From: Bacteroidota bacterium
Lineage (GTDB): Bacteria; Bacteroidota; Bacteroidia; Palsa-965
Assembly (NCBI GenBank): GCA_016194975.1
Contig: JACQAM010000019.1
Location: 123,346-187,345 of the forward strand
Direction: 5' to 3'
DNA: 64,000 nt
Below, piece after piece: positions 1 to 8,552 of the stretch (its first letter is position 1; each line of letters begins with the position of its first letter). The notes under the pieces are model-generated. The model saw only the letters and a list, made by a program, of their open reading frames with translations. It searched no databases and had not been told where the DNA came from. Both the position numbers and the translations under genes were made by a program.

Positions 1-1
1 T

Positions 2-757
2 TACACGGCTGAACTCAATGAATACAATGTTGTTCCCGATGAAAAAGTAAAAAAAGAAATTTCTCTGCTCGAGAAAACTGCTGTGCGGAAATGTGATTCC
101 CGTATTGCGGTCTCTGAAAAACTCGTAGAATACTGGAAAAAAAATTTCGGGTACAATGACGATGAACATGCAGTGATTCCCTGCACGCTTAACAACGAAA
201 TGCAAAAGAATAATTCAAATGAAAAAAAAACAGGACACGGATTTGCAAACGGCAATATTGTTATCGCATATTCCGGTTCAGGAGCAGGATGGCAATCGCT
301 CCGGCAATTGGATGAGGTTCTGCAAAAAATGTTCAGAAATAATGAGCGTCTTTGTTTACTGATGATGACCAAACAGATTCCCGAAGAACTTCAGTTGAAA
401 AAAGAATTTCCAGATCGCGTAAAACATATTTGGGTGGAACATACGGAAGTGAATGCGCTGCTTTCCAGTTGCGATTATGGCTGGCTGGTGCGCGAAAAAA
501 GTGTGACAAATGAAGTGGCTTCACCGGTAAAATTTGCAGAGTACCTTGCCGCCGGGCTCAAAGTGATCATCTCTCCCGGGCTTGGCGATTATTCTGCTTT
601 CACCGTCGAGAATAATGCAGGAATTCTTCTGCATGAAAATGACATGAAGAATATTTCTGCGGTAAACATGGACGAGAAAAAAAGGATGAAAGATCTCGCT
701 GAAAAATATTTTACAAAAAAGAATTTCACCGAACAATATAAAAAGATCCTCCGATGA
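2..757 (+). CDS. Glycosyltransferase, GT4-like (5' end outside window)
   Basis: The reading frame is open from the first bases of the window, so the N-terminus is missing; a GTG at 83 is only an internal codon. The visible part is the C-terminal half of a GT-B glycosyltransferase: the segment S-P-V-K-F-A-E-Y-L-A-A-G-L-K-V-I (near bases 522-570) is the nucleotide-sugar binding region that precedes the last Rossmann helices. It lacks the classical E-x7-E pair, as many capsule/LPS transferases do. The stop overlaps the next start (ATGA at 754-757), so the two genes are translationally coupled. Donor and acceptor cannot be inferred. It belongs to the polysaccharide operon that runs to 9.7 kb. Confidence 0.85.
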   Translation, partial: YTAELNEYNVVPDEKVKKEISLLEKTAVRKCDSRIAVSEKLVEYWKKNFGYNDDEHAVIPCTLNNEMQKNNSNEKKTGHGFANGNIVIAYSGSGAGWQSLRQLDEVLQKMFRNNERLCLLMMTKQIPEELQLKKEFPDRVKHIWVEHTEVNALLSSCDYGWLVREKSVTNEVASPVKFAEYLAAGLKVIISPGLGDYSAFTVENNAGILLHENDMKNISAVNMDEKKRMKDLAEKYFTKKNFTEQYKKILR

Positions 758-1893
758 AGATCGCTTTGCTTACAGACGGGATCTATCCGCACGTGATCGG
801 TGGAATGCAGAAGCATAGTTTCTATCTCGCAAAATTTCTTGCGGCTGCGGGCATGAAGATCGATCTGTATCATATCGTGAATGACAAATACGATGAGTTG
901 GATGGATTCTCGGAGGAAGAAAAGAAAAATATCCGCTCTGTTCCGGTTGTATTTCCCGATTTTGGAAAAATGCCCGGGCATTACATCCGTGAATCGTATG
1001 AGTTCTCTATTCGCATTTATAAAAAAATGAAAGAAGCATCCAGGCCTGATTTTATTTATGCGAAAGGATTCACAGCATGGGAAATACTCAACCGGAGATC
1101 GAAGGGAGAACAGTTTCCATTGGTCGGCGTGAATTTTCACGGGTACGAAATGTTTCAGCGCCAACCTTCGCTCAGGTCATCTCTCGAAAGCAGGTTATTG
1201 CTCCGTCATCCTGTTTTGTACAATGTGAAAAATGCCGATGTTGTTTTTTCTTATGGCGGAAAAATAACTCCGCTCATCGAAGTGCTCGGTGTTCCCCGCA
1301 AAAAAATAATAGAGTTACCGACAGGAATTTCACCGGAGTGGACGACTGACAAAGTGAGTGAAGTTCATGATCCTCGGAAAATTGTTTTCATTGGCAGAAA
1401 TGAACGGCGCAAAGGAGTGGAAGAACTCAACGACGTATTGAAAAATCTGAAAGAGGATTTTGAATTTCATTTCATCGGGCCTGTTCCTGAAAGTAAAAAG
1501 ATCAGGAATAAAAAAATAAAATACCATGGCGAAATGCGGGAAGCCGGTGAAATAAAAAAGATACTGGTCGATTCAGATGTGCTCGTTTGCCCCAGCCATT
1601 CTGAAGGAATGCCGAATGTGGTGATGGAAGCGCTTGCCTGCGGAATGGCCGTGATCGCTACAGATACAGGTGCAACTTCTGTGATGGTCGATGATTCTGT
1701 GGGCTGGCTCATTCCGCCCGGTGACCGTGATTTCCTGCAGAAAGTTTTTTCAGAGGTGTTGAATTGTACACGGGAAGAACTGATGCAGAAAAAAATAAAG
1801 GCAAAACAAAAAGTGAAACAGAACTTCCTGTGGAATGATATTGCAATGAAAACCGTACATTCAATTCAGAAATTCTGCGACGAAAATAATTAG
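754..1893 (+). CDS. Glycosyltransferase family 4
   Basis: A 379-residue GT-B fold enzyme, likely cytoplasmic or peripherally bound to the inner membrane, adding a sugar to a lipid-linked repeat unit. The N-terminus has the Gly-rich donor loop (Y-P-H-V-I-G-G-M-Q-K-H). The C-terminal half has I-V-F-I-G-R-N-E-R-R-K-G and the E-G-M-P-N-V-V-M-E-A motif (E-x7-E, around residues 283-291) typical of GT4. The start ATG overlaps the previous stop. The TAG stop lies inside the left arm of a 93-bp palindromic element (1890-1982), so that element probably inserted at or recreated the gene end. Sugar specificity unknown. Confidence 0.93.
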   Translation: MKIALLTDGIYPHVIGGMQKHSFYLAKFLAAAGMKIDLYHIVNDKYDELDGFSEEEKKNIRSVPVVFPDFGKMPGHYIRESYEFSIRIYKKMKEASRPDFIYAKGFTAWEILNRRSKGEQFPLVGVNFHGYEMFQRQPSLRSSLESRLLLRHPVLYNVKNADVVFSYGGKITPLIEVLGVPRKKIIELPTGISPEWTTDKVSEVHDPRKIVFIGRNERRKGVEELNDVLKNLKEDFEFHFIGPVPESKKIRNKKIKYHGEMREAGEIKKILVDSDVLVCPSHSEGMPNVVMEALACGMAVIATDTGATSVMVDDSVGWLIPPGDRDFLQKVFSEVLNCTREELMQKKIKAKQKVKQNFLWNDIAMKTVHSIQKFCDENN

Positions 1894-1982
1894 AAGCCAT
1901 CCCAAAATTACCACAGTGGCTTTGCGCTCTTAGCGCCTTCGCGGTGAAAAAGTTTTAAACGCAATTTTGAGATGGCTTCTAA
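1890..1982. repeat. MITE-like palindromic element between two genes
   Basis: Two 20-bp inverted arms, 1890-1909 and 1963-1982, read TTAGAAGCCATCYCAAAATT when brought to the same strand and differ at one position. They enclose about 53 bp including TTTGCGCTCTTAGCGCC, a GCGC-rich core of a kind seen dispersed in many bacterial intergenic regions. The left arm supplies the TAG stop of the upstream glycosyltransferase and the right arm the ATG of the downstream aminotransferase. There is no open reading frame of its own. It could be a non-autonomous mobile element or an mRNA-stabilising hairpin; mobility is inferred only from structure. Confidence 0.7.
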
Positions 1983-3132
1983 ATACCTGACTGAAAATAA
2001 TTTCATACCGTTCAACAAACCTGCTGTCGTTGGCAGGGAACTGGAATATATCCGCAAAGCTGTGGAGGCGGGAAATATTTCGGGTAATGGCCCATACGCA
2101 CAAAGCGCCGCAGATTTTTTTACAAAACGATATGGACTGCGAAGCGCATTGATCACCGATTCCTGTACTTCTGCACTCGAGATGTCGGCACTGCTGCTGA
2201 ACATCCGCCCCGGTGATGAAGTGATCATGCCCTCGTATTCTTTTGTGAGTACTGCAAATGCATTTGTGCTGATGGGAGCGAAAATTATTTTTGCCGATTC
2301 AACGAAGGATCATCCGAATATGAATGTGGCAGCGGTAGAGCAACTCATCACCCCGCGTACGCGTGCGCTTGTTTGCGTGCATTACGCAGGCGTGCCATGC
2401 GATCCTGCGCAACTCAAAATGATCTGCGAAAAAAATAATATTCACTTCATAGAAGACGCAGCACACGCGATCGATGTAAAGTGCGACGGAAAATATCTCG
2501 GAACTTTTGGCGATCTCGGAACGATCTCTTTTCACGAAACTAAAAATGTGATCGCGGGAAAAGGTGGGTTGCTTTGTGTGAATGATGCATCGCTGGTGGA
2601 ACGTGCGCAGGAGATCTATGAAAATGGCACCAACAGGAGATCTTTTCTCAGTGGAAAAGTGAATCGTTATGAATGGACCAGTCTCGGTTCTTCTTTTTCA
2701 CTTTCGGATCTGAACGCGGCATTTCTCTGCGGACAATTGGAATGCATTGACGTGGTCAATAAAAAAAGAATTTCCAACTGGAAAAATTATTACGATCGGT
2801 TGCATGATGCTCTTGTGAAAAAAGGAATCGGCGTTTGCGAAATTGAAAAAGGAACGGATCATAACGGGCATATCTTTTTTCTTGTTTGCCGTTCACAGGA
2901 AGAGCGCGATGCACTTATCCGCGATTGCGCCGCACAGAATATTCATCTTGTTTTTCATTACCAGTCATTGCACAAAAGCCCTTTCTTCCGGAACCGGCAC
3001 GATGGAAGAAAACTTGTGAATGCCGATCGCTTCAGCGATTGTCTTGTGCGTTTGCCTTTGTTTCATGAATTGACGGAAGAACAACTTTCGCGCGTGTGCG
3101 AAAAAGTGCTGGAATTCTATTCGGAAAAATAG
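1972..3132 (+). CDS. wecE: DegT/DnrJ/EryC1-family sugar aminotransferase, WecE-like
   Basis: PLP-dependent transaminase of 386 residues. The E-D-A-A-H-A segment (161-166) provides the acidic residue contacting the PLP nitrogen, and S-F-H-E-T-K-N (K191) is the Schiff-base lysine motif of the WecE/RffA subgroup, which makes dTDP-4-amino-4,6-dideoxy-galactose from the 4-keto sugar with glutamate. N-terminal I-P-F-N-K-P and C-terminal domains are complete. The ATG lies in the right arm of the palindromic element at 1890-1982, so the first codons (M-A-S-K) may be derived from it; no other start fits. The product would feed an amino sugar to the surrounding glycosyltransferases. The exact sugar is inferred from the family. 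Confidence 0.88.
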   Translation: MASKYLTENNFIPFNKPAVVGRELEYIRKAVEAGNISGNGPYAQSAADFFTKRYGLRSALITDSCTSALEMSALLLNIRPGDEVIMPSYSFVSTANAFVLMGAKIIFADSTKDHPNMNVAAVEQLITPRTRALVCVHYAGVPCDPAQLKMICEKNNIHFIEDAAHAIDVKCDGKYLGTFGDLGTISFHETKNVIAGKGGLLCVNDASLVERAQEIYENGTNRRSFLSGKVNRYEWTSLGSSFSLSDLNAAFLCGQLECIDVVNKKRISNWKNYYDRLHDALVKKGIGVCEIEKGTDHNGHIFFLVCRSQEERDALIRDCAAQNIHLVFHYQSLHKSPFFRNRHDGRKLVNADRFSDCLVRLPLFHELTEEQLSRVCEKVLEFYSEK

Positions 3133-3144
3133 GTCGTTTATCGT

Positions 3145-3152
3145 TAGATTTG
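3145..3152 (+). promoter_or_regulatory. Bacteroidota -7 box before the acyltransferase
   Basis: TAGATTTG matches TAnnTTTG and lies 18 bp before the ATG at 3170. No TTG is seen at the usual 19-21 bp upstream, so this is a partial match. It favours the ATG at 3170 over the GTG at 3152, which lies within the box. Confidence 0.5.
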
Positions 3153-3169
3153 TGTGCCAATTCCGCTCT

Positions 3170-4330
3170 ATGAGTGAGCACAAAACCAAGGTTTATTTTC
3201 CAGGTCTTAACGGTCTCCGTTTTTTTGCGGCATTGGCCGTGATCATCACGCACGTTGAGATGCTGAAGACGATGATCGGGCTCAGGAGCAGGTGGAATGA
3301 ACCGGTGTTCTTCAACCTCGGAGGATTGGGAGTTTATTTTTTCTTCGTGCTCAGTGGTTTTCTTATCACGTATCTTTTGCTTTCAGAAAAAAAACAGGAA
3401 GGAAGAATTTCAGTGAGGGCATTCTACCTGCGCAGGATATTCCGTATCTGGCCGGTGTACTACCTGCTCATATTCGCCGGATTTTTTATTTTTCCACATA
3501 TCTCATTTCTTCATCTTGATTATTTTCAGAAATTTCTTCCGCAGCATTTCTGGTTCAAATTCGGGCTTTTCTTTTTTATGCTTCCGAATCTTGCGCTCGC
3601 TATGTTCCCGTCCGTTCCTCACATCGGGCAAACCTGGTCGATAGGAGTTGAAGAACAATTTTATATCATCTGGCCGTGGATCGCGAAAAAATTTTCGAAT
3701 CTTTTCCGCGTGCTCATTATTTTCATCATACTCATCGTTGCGCTGAAGTGTGCGATGCTTGTGCTTGTTCATTTCATTCCGCATAATTACTGGATCAATT
3801 CCATCAAAGCATTTATTGCAATGACAAAAATGGAATGCATGGCTATTGGCGGACTCGGCGCCTGTTTGTTATTTAATAAAAAAGAAAAATTTCTTAAACT
3901 CATTTACCTTCCTGTTGTTCAGCTCAGCGCTTATATTCTGATCCCTTTGCTCATCTTTTTTACGCCGGAAGCGATCCAGGATGGAATTCATCTTTTTTAT
4001 TCCGTTCTTTTCCTGGTCATCATCATGAATGTTTCTTCCAATACAAAATCGCTTCTGAAACTGGAGAATCGAGTATTCAACTTACTCGGAAATGTGTCTT
4101 ACGGAATGTATATGTATCACATGTTTGTCTTAGTGTTCGTCATCCGCCTCTCTTCATTTACTTTTGGTTTACGTGGAATTGAGGCCGACATTGCTCATTA
4201 TGGTTTGGGAATCGCCGGAACTGTTCTGATATCCATTCTGTCTTATTATATTTATGAGAGGACTTTCATCCGCATGAAAAAGAAATTCACGAAAGTGATG
4301 AGCGGCAATGAAGCAAAATCCGCACAATGA
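3170..4330 (+). CDS. Acyltransferase family 3 (OafA/YrhL-type O-acyltransferase)
   Basis: Integral membrane acyltransferase of 386 residues with about ten predicted membrane spans. The N-terminal signature F-P-G-L-N-G-L-R-F-F-A-A-L-A-V-I with a following His (I-T-H-V-E) and R-R-I-F-R-I-W-P-V-Y are typical of the Acyl_transf_3 family. It transfers an acyl group, usually acetyl, to a sugar of the polysaccharide at the inner membrane. The frame can be extended to a GTG at 3152, but that codon sits in a promoter-like box, so the ATG at 3170 is preferred. Its stop overlaps the next start (ATGA, 4327-4330). Acceptor sugar unknown. Confidence 0.9.
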   Translation: MSEHKTKVYFPGLNGLRFFAALAVIITHVEMLKTMIGLRSRWNEPVFFNLGGLGVYFFFVLSGFLITYLLLSEKKQEGRISVRAFYLRRIFRIWPVYYLLIFAGFFIFPHISFLHLDYFQKFLPQHFWFKFGLFFFMLPNLALAMFPSVPHIGQTWSIGVEEQFYIIWPWIAKKFSNLFRVLIIFIILIVALKCAMLVLVHFIPHNYWINSIKAFIAMTKMECMAIGGLGACLLFNKKEKFLKLIYLPVVQLSAYILIPLLIFFTPEAIQDGIHLFYSVLFLVIIMNVSSNTKSLLKLENRVFNLLGNVSYGMYMYHMFVLVFVIRLSSFTFGLRGIEADIAHYGLGIAGTVLISILSYYIYERTFIRMKKKFTKVMSGNEAKSAQ

Positions 4331-5619
4331 GACAAACCAGGATAATCAATATTCTTATCTGGATTTCCATTTTCATCAGTTCCATTACTTTTTTCAAGGA
4401 ACCTTTCGAAGGATATATTCACTACCTGGTTTTCATTCTGCTTTTGCCGGTGTTCATTACCCGTTTCGGAATTTCTGGCAACAGCATTGCCATACTTGTG
4501 GCGCTCCTTTTAACGGGTGTGATTGAGATCCTGATCGGCAATGATACGTGGGACCTTTTTCTCAAGATCTTCATCGGGATGACACTCTCCATAATTTTTT
4601 ATTACGGCGTGGTGCATTATTTCAAAATGGATCTCGATAAACTTTTCACGTTCTACCTGAAAGGTGCTGTACTTATTTCTTACATCGGTATCATCCAGTT
4701 CTTTTCTTATTACGCCCACTTTTCGCCTGGTTATAATTATTCCTGGCTTTTTAATAAATGGGCATTCGTCACTAGTAATTTCGGCATACGTATTAACTCT
4801 GTTTTTTCTGAAGCATCACAGTGTGCAATTGTTCTTTCTCCTGCAGGTTTCATTGCATTCCTGAATCTTCTTCCAGGTGTGCAGCGCTACAAGCTCACGA
4901 AATTTGAATCTGTGTTGATACTCGCTGTGATCATCCTCACCACTTCTTCAACCGGCTATATCGGTTTTTTTATTTCACTTTTTCTCATCATTCTCAATTA
5001 TGGAAGAGCGCTTTATTTCGTGATGGGTACGGCGGTGATCATTGCGGGTGGGGTTGTGTTATATAACAACGTGCCTGAATTCCAAAGCAGGATCGACACG
5101 TCCATGTCTTTGTGGCAAACGGAGGAGCTTTCGACGGAGAATGTGAATTCTTCCAGTTTTGTCCTTTACAATAATTTTCACATTGCTTCCGAAAATTTTA
5201 AAAGCAACTTTTTTTTCGGAACCGGCCTCGGTTCTCACCAGATTGCATTCGATAAATATTCGCTTACTAAAAATGAGGGTGTACTCGACATTCACTTCAA
5301 TAAGGCGGATGGAAATTCTTTATTTGTAAGGCTTCTTTCTGAAACAGGTTTGATGGGAGTCATCTTCATCATCGTGTTCATTATTCGCTTTTACGTAAGG
5401 AAACGGGACGGCGATGTTGACGATCTCTGGATAATTTCCAATGCAGTGCTCGTGCTTATTATGCTTTACCTCATCCGCCAGGGAAATTATTTCCTTAATG
5501 GATTACCACTTTTCTTTTGGATCTATTACTTCTGCGGAAAACAACGTAAGAATAAATCAGTCGAAAATTCCATACCTGCCAATGTCGAACAAGAGGAAAA
5601 TACTGATCCTGTACACTGA
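4327..5619 (+). CDS. O-antigen polymerase/ligase-like membrane protein (Wzy-like)
   Basis: A 430-residue hydrophobic protein with roughly 10-12 membrane spans and one large periplasmic loop near residues 250-340, the layout of Wzy/WaaL proteins. The loop ends in F-F-G-T-G-L-G-S-H, a motif common in O-antigen polymerases, followed by a short helix with L-S-E-T-G-L-M-G-V. The predicted role is polymerising undecaprenyl-linked repeat units on the periplasmic side. Polymerase and ligase cannot be separated by sequence alone, but the position inside a glycosyltransferase operon favours polymerase. It is coupled to its neighbours by overlaps: 4 bp upstream and 38 bp downstream. Confidence 0.82.
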   Translation: MRQTRIINILIWISIFISSITFFKEPFEGYIHYLVFILLLPVFITRFGISGNSIAILVALLLTGVIEILIGNDTWDLFLKIFIGMTLSIIFYYGVVHYFKMDLDKLFTFYLKGAVLISYIGIIQFFSYYAHFSPGYNYSWLFNKWAFVTSNFGIRINSVFSEASQCAIVLSPAGFIAFLNLLPGVQRYKLTKFESVLILAVIILTTSSTGYIGFFISLFLIILNYGRALYFVMGTAVIIAGGVVLYNNVPEFQSRIDTSMSLWQTEELSTENVNSSSFVLYNNFHIASENFKSNFFFGTGLGSHQIAFDKYSLTKNEGVLDIHFNKADGNSLFVRLLSETGLMGVIFIIVFIIRFYVRKRDGDVDDLWIISNAVLVLIMLYLIRQGNYFLNGLPLFFWIYYFCGKQRKNKSVENSIPANVEQEENTDPVH

Positions 5620-6655
5620 AATAGCCGGTTATACACTGGCTTGCATCAGGGAATTCAATCTTCGCTTCGGTGAATTCGAGATCCATCTTGTGCGTTACCC
5701 GGTGAATGACGAAGCTCCTTTTATTTTCAGGAATGAAATTTCTTTCAAAGAATATGATGGAAAAAAAATGTACGGCGACCAGCTTTTGAAACTTGCCTAT
5801 GAAATAGAACCGGAACTGATTCTCTGCAGCGGATGGATTGATAAAAAGTACACGGCTGTTTGCCGGAAATTCAAAAATAAGATTCCGGTGGTGCTGGCCA
5901 TGGACAACAAATGGGAAGGAACGCTTCGTCAAAAAGTGGCAGGAATTATTTCATCTCTTACAGTCGGAAAAACTTTCACGCATGCCTGGGTACCCGGCAA
6001 TGCACAGAAAAAATTCGCGATGAAACTGGGATTCCAGGAAAAAAATATCCGCACCGGATTTTATTCCGCCGACACGGCATTCTTCAATGAAATATTTTCT
6101 ACTTCCGCAAATGAGAAGAAGAAAAAATTTCCACATAAATTCATTTATGCCGGCCGCTATTATGATTTCAAAGGACTGAAAGAATTATGGGAAGCATTCA
6201 TCCGTTTTAAAAAAGAAAATAATAATGATTGGGAATTATGGTGTCTCGGTACGGGCGATCTTGTTCCGGTGAAACATGATTCCATCCGTCATTTCGGTTT
6301 TGTGCAACCGGGTGAAATGGGAAAGATCATGAGTGATGCAGGTGTTTTTATTCTGCCGAGCAGGATCGAGCCCTGGTGTGTAGCCGTACAGGAATTTTCT
6401 GCAGCTGGATTTCCGCTTCTGCTCAGCAATAAAGTGGGCGCTGCAGAAACTTTTCTCGAAGAAAATAAAAATGGTTTTATGTTTCTGTCGGAAAATGTCC
6501 AGGAGATCGTGCGTGCAATAAAAAAAATAGCAGAAATGAAGGATGAACAGCTTTTTACAATGGGAGAAAGAAGCCATGAATTTGCGCAGCGTATAACACC
6601 GGCTTCGTGGGCAAAAACACTTCACAGCTTCTTGATTAACTTTAATAAAAAATAG
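5582..6655 (+). CDS. Glycosyltransferase, GT4-like
   Basis: The frame is open from 5441, but those residues run antisense-like through the polymerase gene. The first sensible start is the ATG at 5582 (M-S-N-K-R-K-I-L-I-L-Y), giving 357 residues that begin directly with the first beta strand of the GT-B fold. C-terminal motifs include F-I-Y-A-G-R-Y-Y-D-F-K-G and P-S-R-I-E-P-W-C-V-A-V-Q-E-F, equivalent to the E-x7-E region. The gene overlaps the polymerase gene by 38 bp. Donor sugar not inferable. Confidence 0.88.
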   Translation: MSNKRKILILYTEIAGYTLACIREFNLRFGEFEIHLVRYPVNDEAPFIFRNEISFKEYDGKKMYGDQLLKLAYEIEPELILCSGWIDKKYTAVCRKFKNKIPVVLAMDNKWEGTLRQKVAGIISSLTVGKTFTHAWVPGNAQKKFAMKLGFQEKNIRTGFYSADTAFFNEIFSTSANEKKKKFPHKFIYAGRYYDFKGLKELWEAFIRFKKENNNDWELWCLGTGDLVPVKHDSIRHFGFVQPGEMGKIMSDAGVFILPSRIEPWCVAVQEFSAAGFPLLLSNKVGAAETFLEENKNGFMFLSENVQEIVRAIKKIAEMKDEQLFTMGERSHEFAQRITPASWAKTLHSFLINFNKK

Positions 6656-6656
6656 T

Positions 6657-8552
6657 GTGTGCGGAATTAACGGAATTATCGGCCTTAACGGAAAAAGCGA
6701 TCATCGCGAACAAGTTCAGCGCATGAACAACGCGCTCGCGCACCGCGGACCCGACGATGAAGGAATTTTTTCTGAGAATGGGATTACGCTTGGTCATCGC
6801 CGTCTTTCAATCATCGATCTTTCTTCTGCCGGGCACCAACCGATGCAGTACGAGCATGCCGGAAAAAAATATACACTCATCTTCAATGGTGAATTGTATA
6901 ATTTCCGGGAAATAAAAAAAGAACTTCAGCAGGAAGGATTTGTTTTCAGAACAAATTCAGATTCCGAAGTTGTTCTTGCTGCGTATGCAAAATGGAAATC
7001 TGATTGTCTCATGCAATTCAACGGCATGTTTGCATTTGCAGTTTATGAGCATGCTGCCGGCGAAGTTTTCATTGTAAGAGATCGGATGGGAATAAAACCT
7101 TTGTATTTTTTTCAAAATGAAAATGAATTTATTTTTTCCTCTGAAATACGCGGCATCATCGCTTCGGGTTTGATGAAGCCGGAGATCAGCGAAACACAGA
7201 CCAGGGATTATTTCCTTTACCAGACCGTTCATGCTCCTTCTACGATCATTGCAGGAATTTCAATGCTTCCACCGGGAAGCTATATGCAGATAAGGAATAA
7301 TCAAAACGGAACGAAGAAAGAAAAAGAAATTCACCAATGGTGGTCACCGAAGATCGAAGCAGGTAAAGAAAAATTTAATTATGAAAATGTAAAAAAGAAA
7401 GTGCGCCAATTGCTGCGCGATGCAGTTGAATGCCGTCTTGTTTCTGATGTTCCATTCGGTGCGTTTCTCTCGGGTGGAATTGATTCAAGCGCCATCGTTG
7501 CCCTGATGACTGAAGTCGCTGTTTCAAAAGTGAAAACATTTTCAGTAGTGTTTGATGATTCGGAATTCAGTGAAGCGGTTTACGCACGAAGGATCGCGGA
7601 GAAATTCAAAACGGAACATCATGAAATAAAATTGTCACCTGAAGATTTTCTGCATGAACTTCCTGCTGCTCTTGATGCGATGGATCATCCCGGTGGAGAC
7701 GGGCCGAATACTTATGTTGTTTCAAAAGCAACGAAGCAGGCCGGAATTACCATGGCGCTTTCCGGTTTGGGTGGCGATGAACTTTTTTGCGGATACAGTA
7801 TTTTTAAGCAGGCGGCCGAACTGGAAAGAAAAAAATGGCTGAATGTTGTTCCGCGCGCCATGAGAAGTGCCGGTGGAAATATTGCTTCGAAATTAAAACG
7901 TGGAGTTGCCGGCGATAAAAGAAAGGCAATTCTTTCTTCTTCAGCTGTCGATTTTAATTCTGCGTATCCTTTTTACAGGATGGTGCTCATGGAAGATCAG
8001 ATCAGGACTATTTACGATGGCAGAACCCGGGGAGGAAGCGCATTTGATTCGGCAATAAAAAATATTAATTCCGGCAATTCTTCTCATCATTTACTTTCCC
8101 GTGTTTCCATGTTGGAGATAGGAACGTACATGCAGAATGTTCTGTTACGCGATACCGACCAGATGGCCATGGCGCATGCGCTGGAAGTGCGCGTTCCTTT
8201 TCTCGATTATAAATTGGTGGAATATGTACTTTCTCTTCCTGATGAAATAAAATATCCGTCAACGCCCAAAAAATTACTGGTAGATTCATTGGGAGATCTT
8301 CTCCCGCGTGAAATTGTTGACCGTCCGAAAATGGGATTTACTTTTCCGTGGAAAAACTGGATGAAGAATGAATTGAAAAGTTTTTGCGAAGTGCGGCTGC
8401 ATTCACTCGGCGAAAGAAAATATTTCAACGCCAAAGGGCTCGATGAACTCTGGAAAAAATTTCTGCAGGATGATCCTCGCGTCACGTGGTCGCGCGTGTG
8501 GCCGCTCGTTGCGCTCGCACATTGGCTGAATAAAAACGGGATCGATGACTGA
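6657..8552 (+). CDS. asnB: Asparagine synthase-type glutamine amidotransferase
   Basis: A 631-residue class-II amidotransferase with a GTG start, so that the second codon gives Cys2 (M-C-G-I-N-G-I-I-G), the N-terminal nucleophile that hydrolyses glutamine. The synthetase domain carries the pyrophosphatase loop S-G-G-I-D-S-S near residues 271-277 and the late V-R-V-P-F-L-D segment. In free metabolism it makes asparagine from aspartate. Within polysaccharide loci, close homologues amidate uronic acid residues; that role is suggested here by position only. It begins one base after the previous stop and its own end overlaps the next gene. Confidence 0.93.
   Translation: MCGINGIIGLNGKSDHREQVQRMNNALAHRGPDDEGIFSENGITLGHRRLSIIDLSSAGHQPMQYEHAGKKYTLIFNGELYNFREIKKELQQEGFVFRTNSDSEVVLAAYAKWKSDCLMQFNGMFAFAVYEHAAGEVFIVRDRMGIKPLYFFQNENEFIFSSEIRGIIASGLMKPEISETQTRDYFLYQTVHAPSTIIAGISMLPPGSYMQIRNNQNGTKKEKEIHQWWSPKIEAGKEKFNYENVKKKVRQLLRDAVECRLVSDVPFGAFLSGGIDSSAIVALMTEVAVSKVKTFSVVFDDSEFSEAVYARRIAEKFKTEHHEIKLSPEDFLHELPAALDAMDHPGGDGPNTYVVSKATKQAGITMALSGLGGDELFCGYSIFKQAAELERKKWLNVVPRAMRSAGGNIASKLKRGVAGDKRKAILSSSAVDFNSAYPFYRMVLMEDQIRTIYDGRTRGGSAFDSAIKNINSGNSSHHLLSRVSMLEIGTYMQNVLLRDTDQMAMAHALEVRVPFLDYKLVEYVLSLPDEIKYPSTPKKLLVDSLGDLLPREIVDRPKMGFTFPWKNWMKNELKSFCEVRLHSLGERKYFNAKGLDELWKKFLQDDPRVTWSRVWPLVALAHWLNKNGIDD

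Noticed and set aside
5441..5581. N-terminal extension of the third glycosyltransferase
   Set aside because: The residues are out-of-frame readings of the polymerase gene; the GT-B fold starts at ATG 5582.
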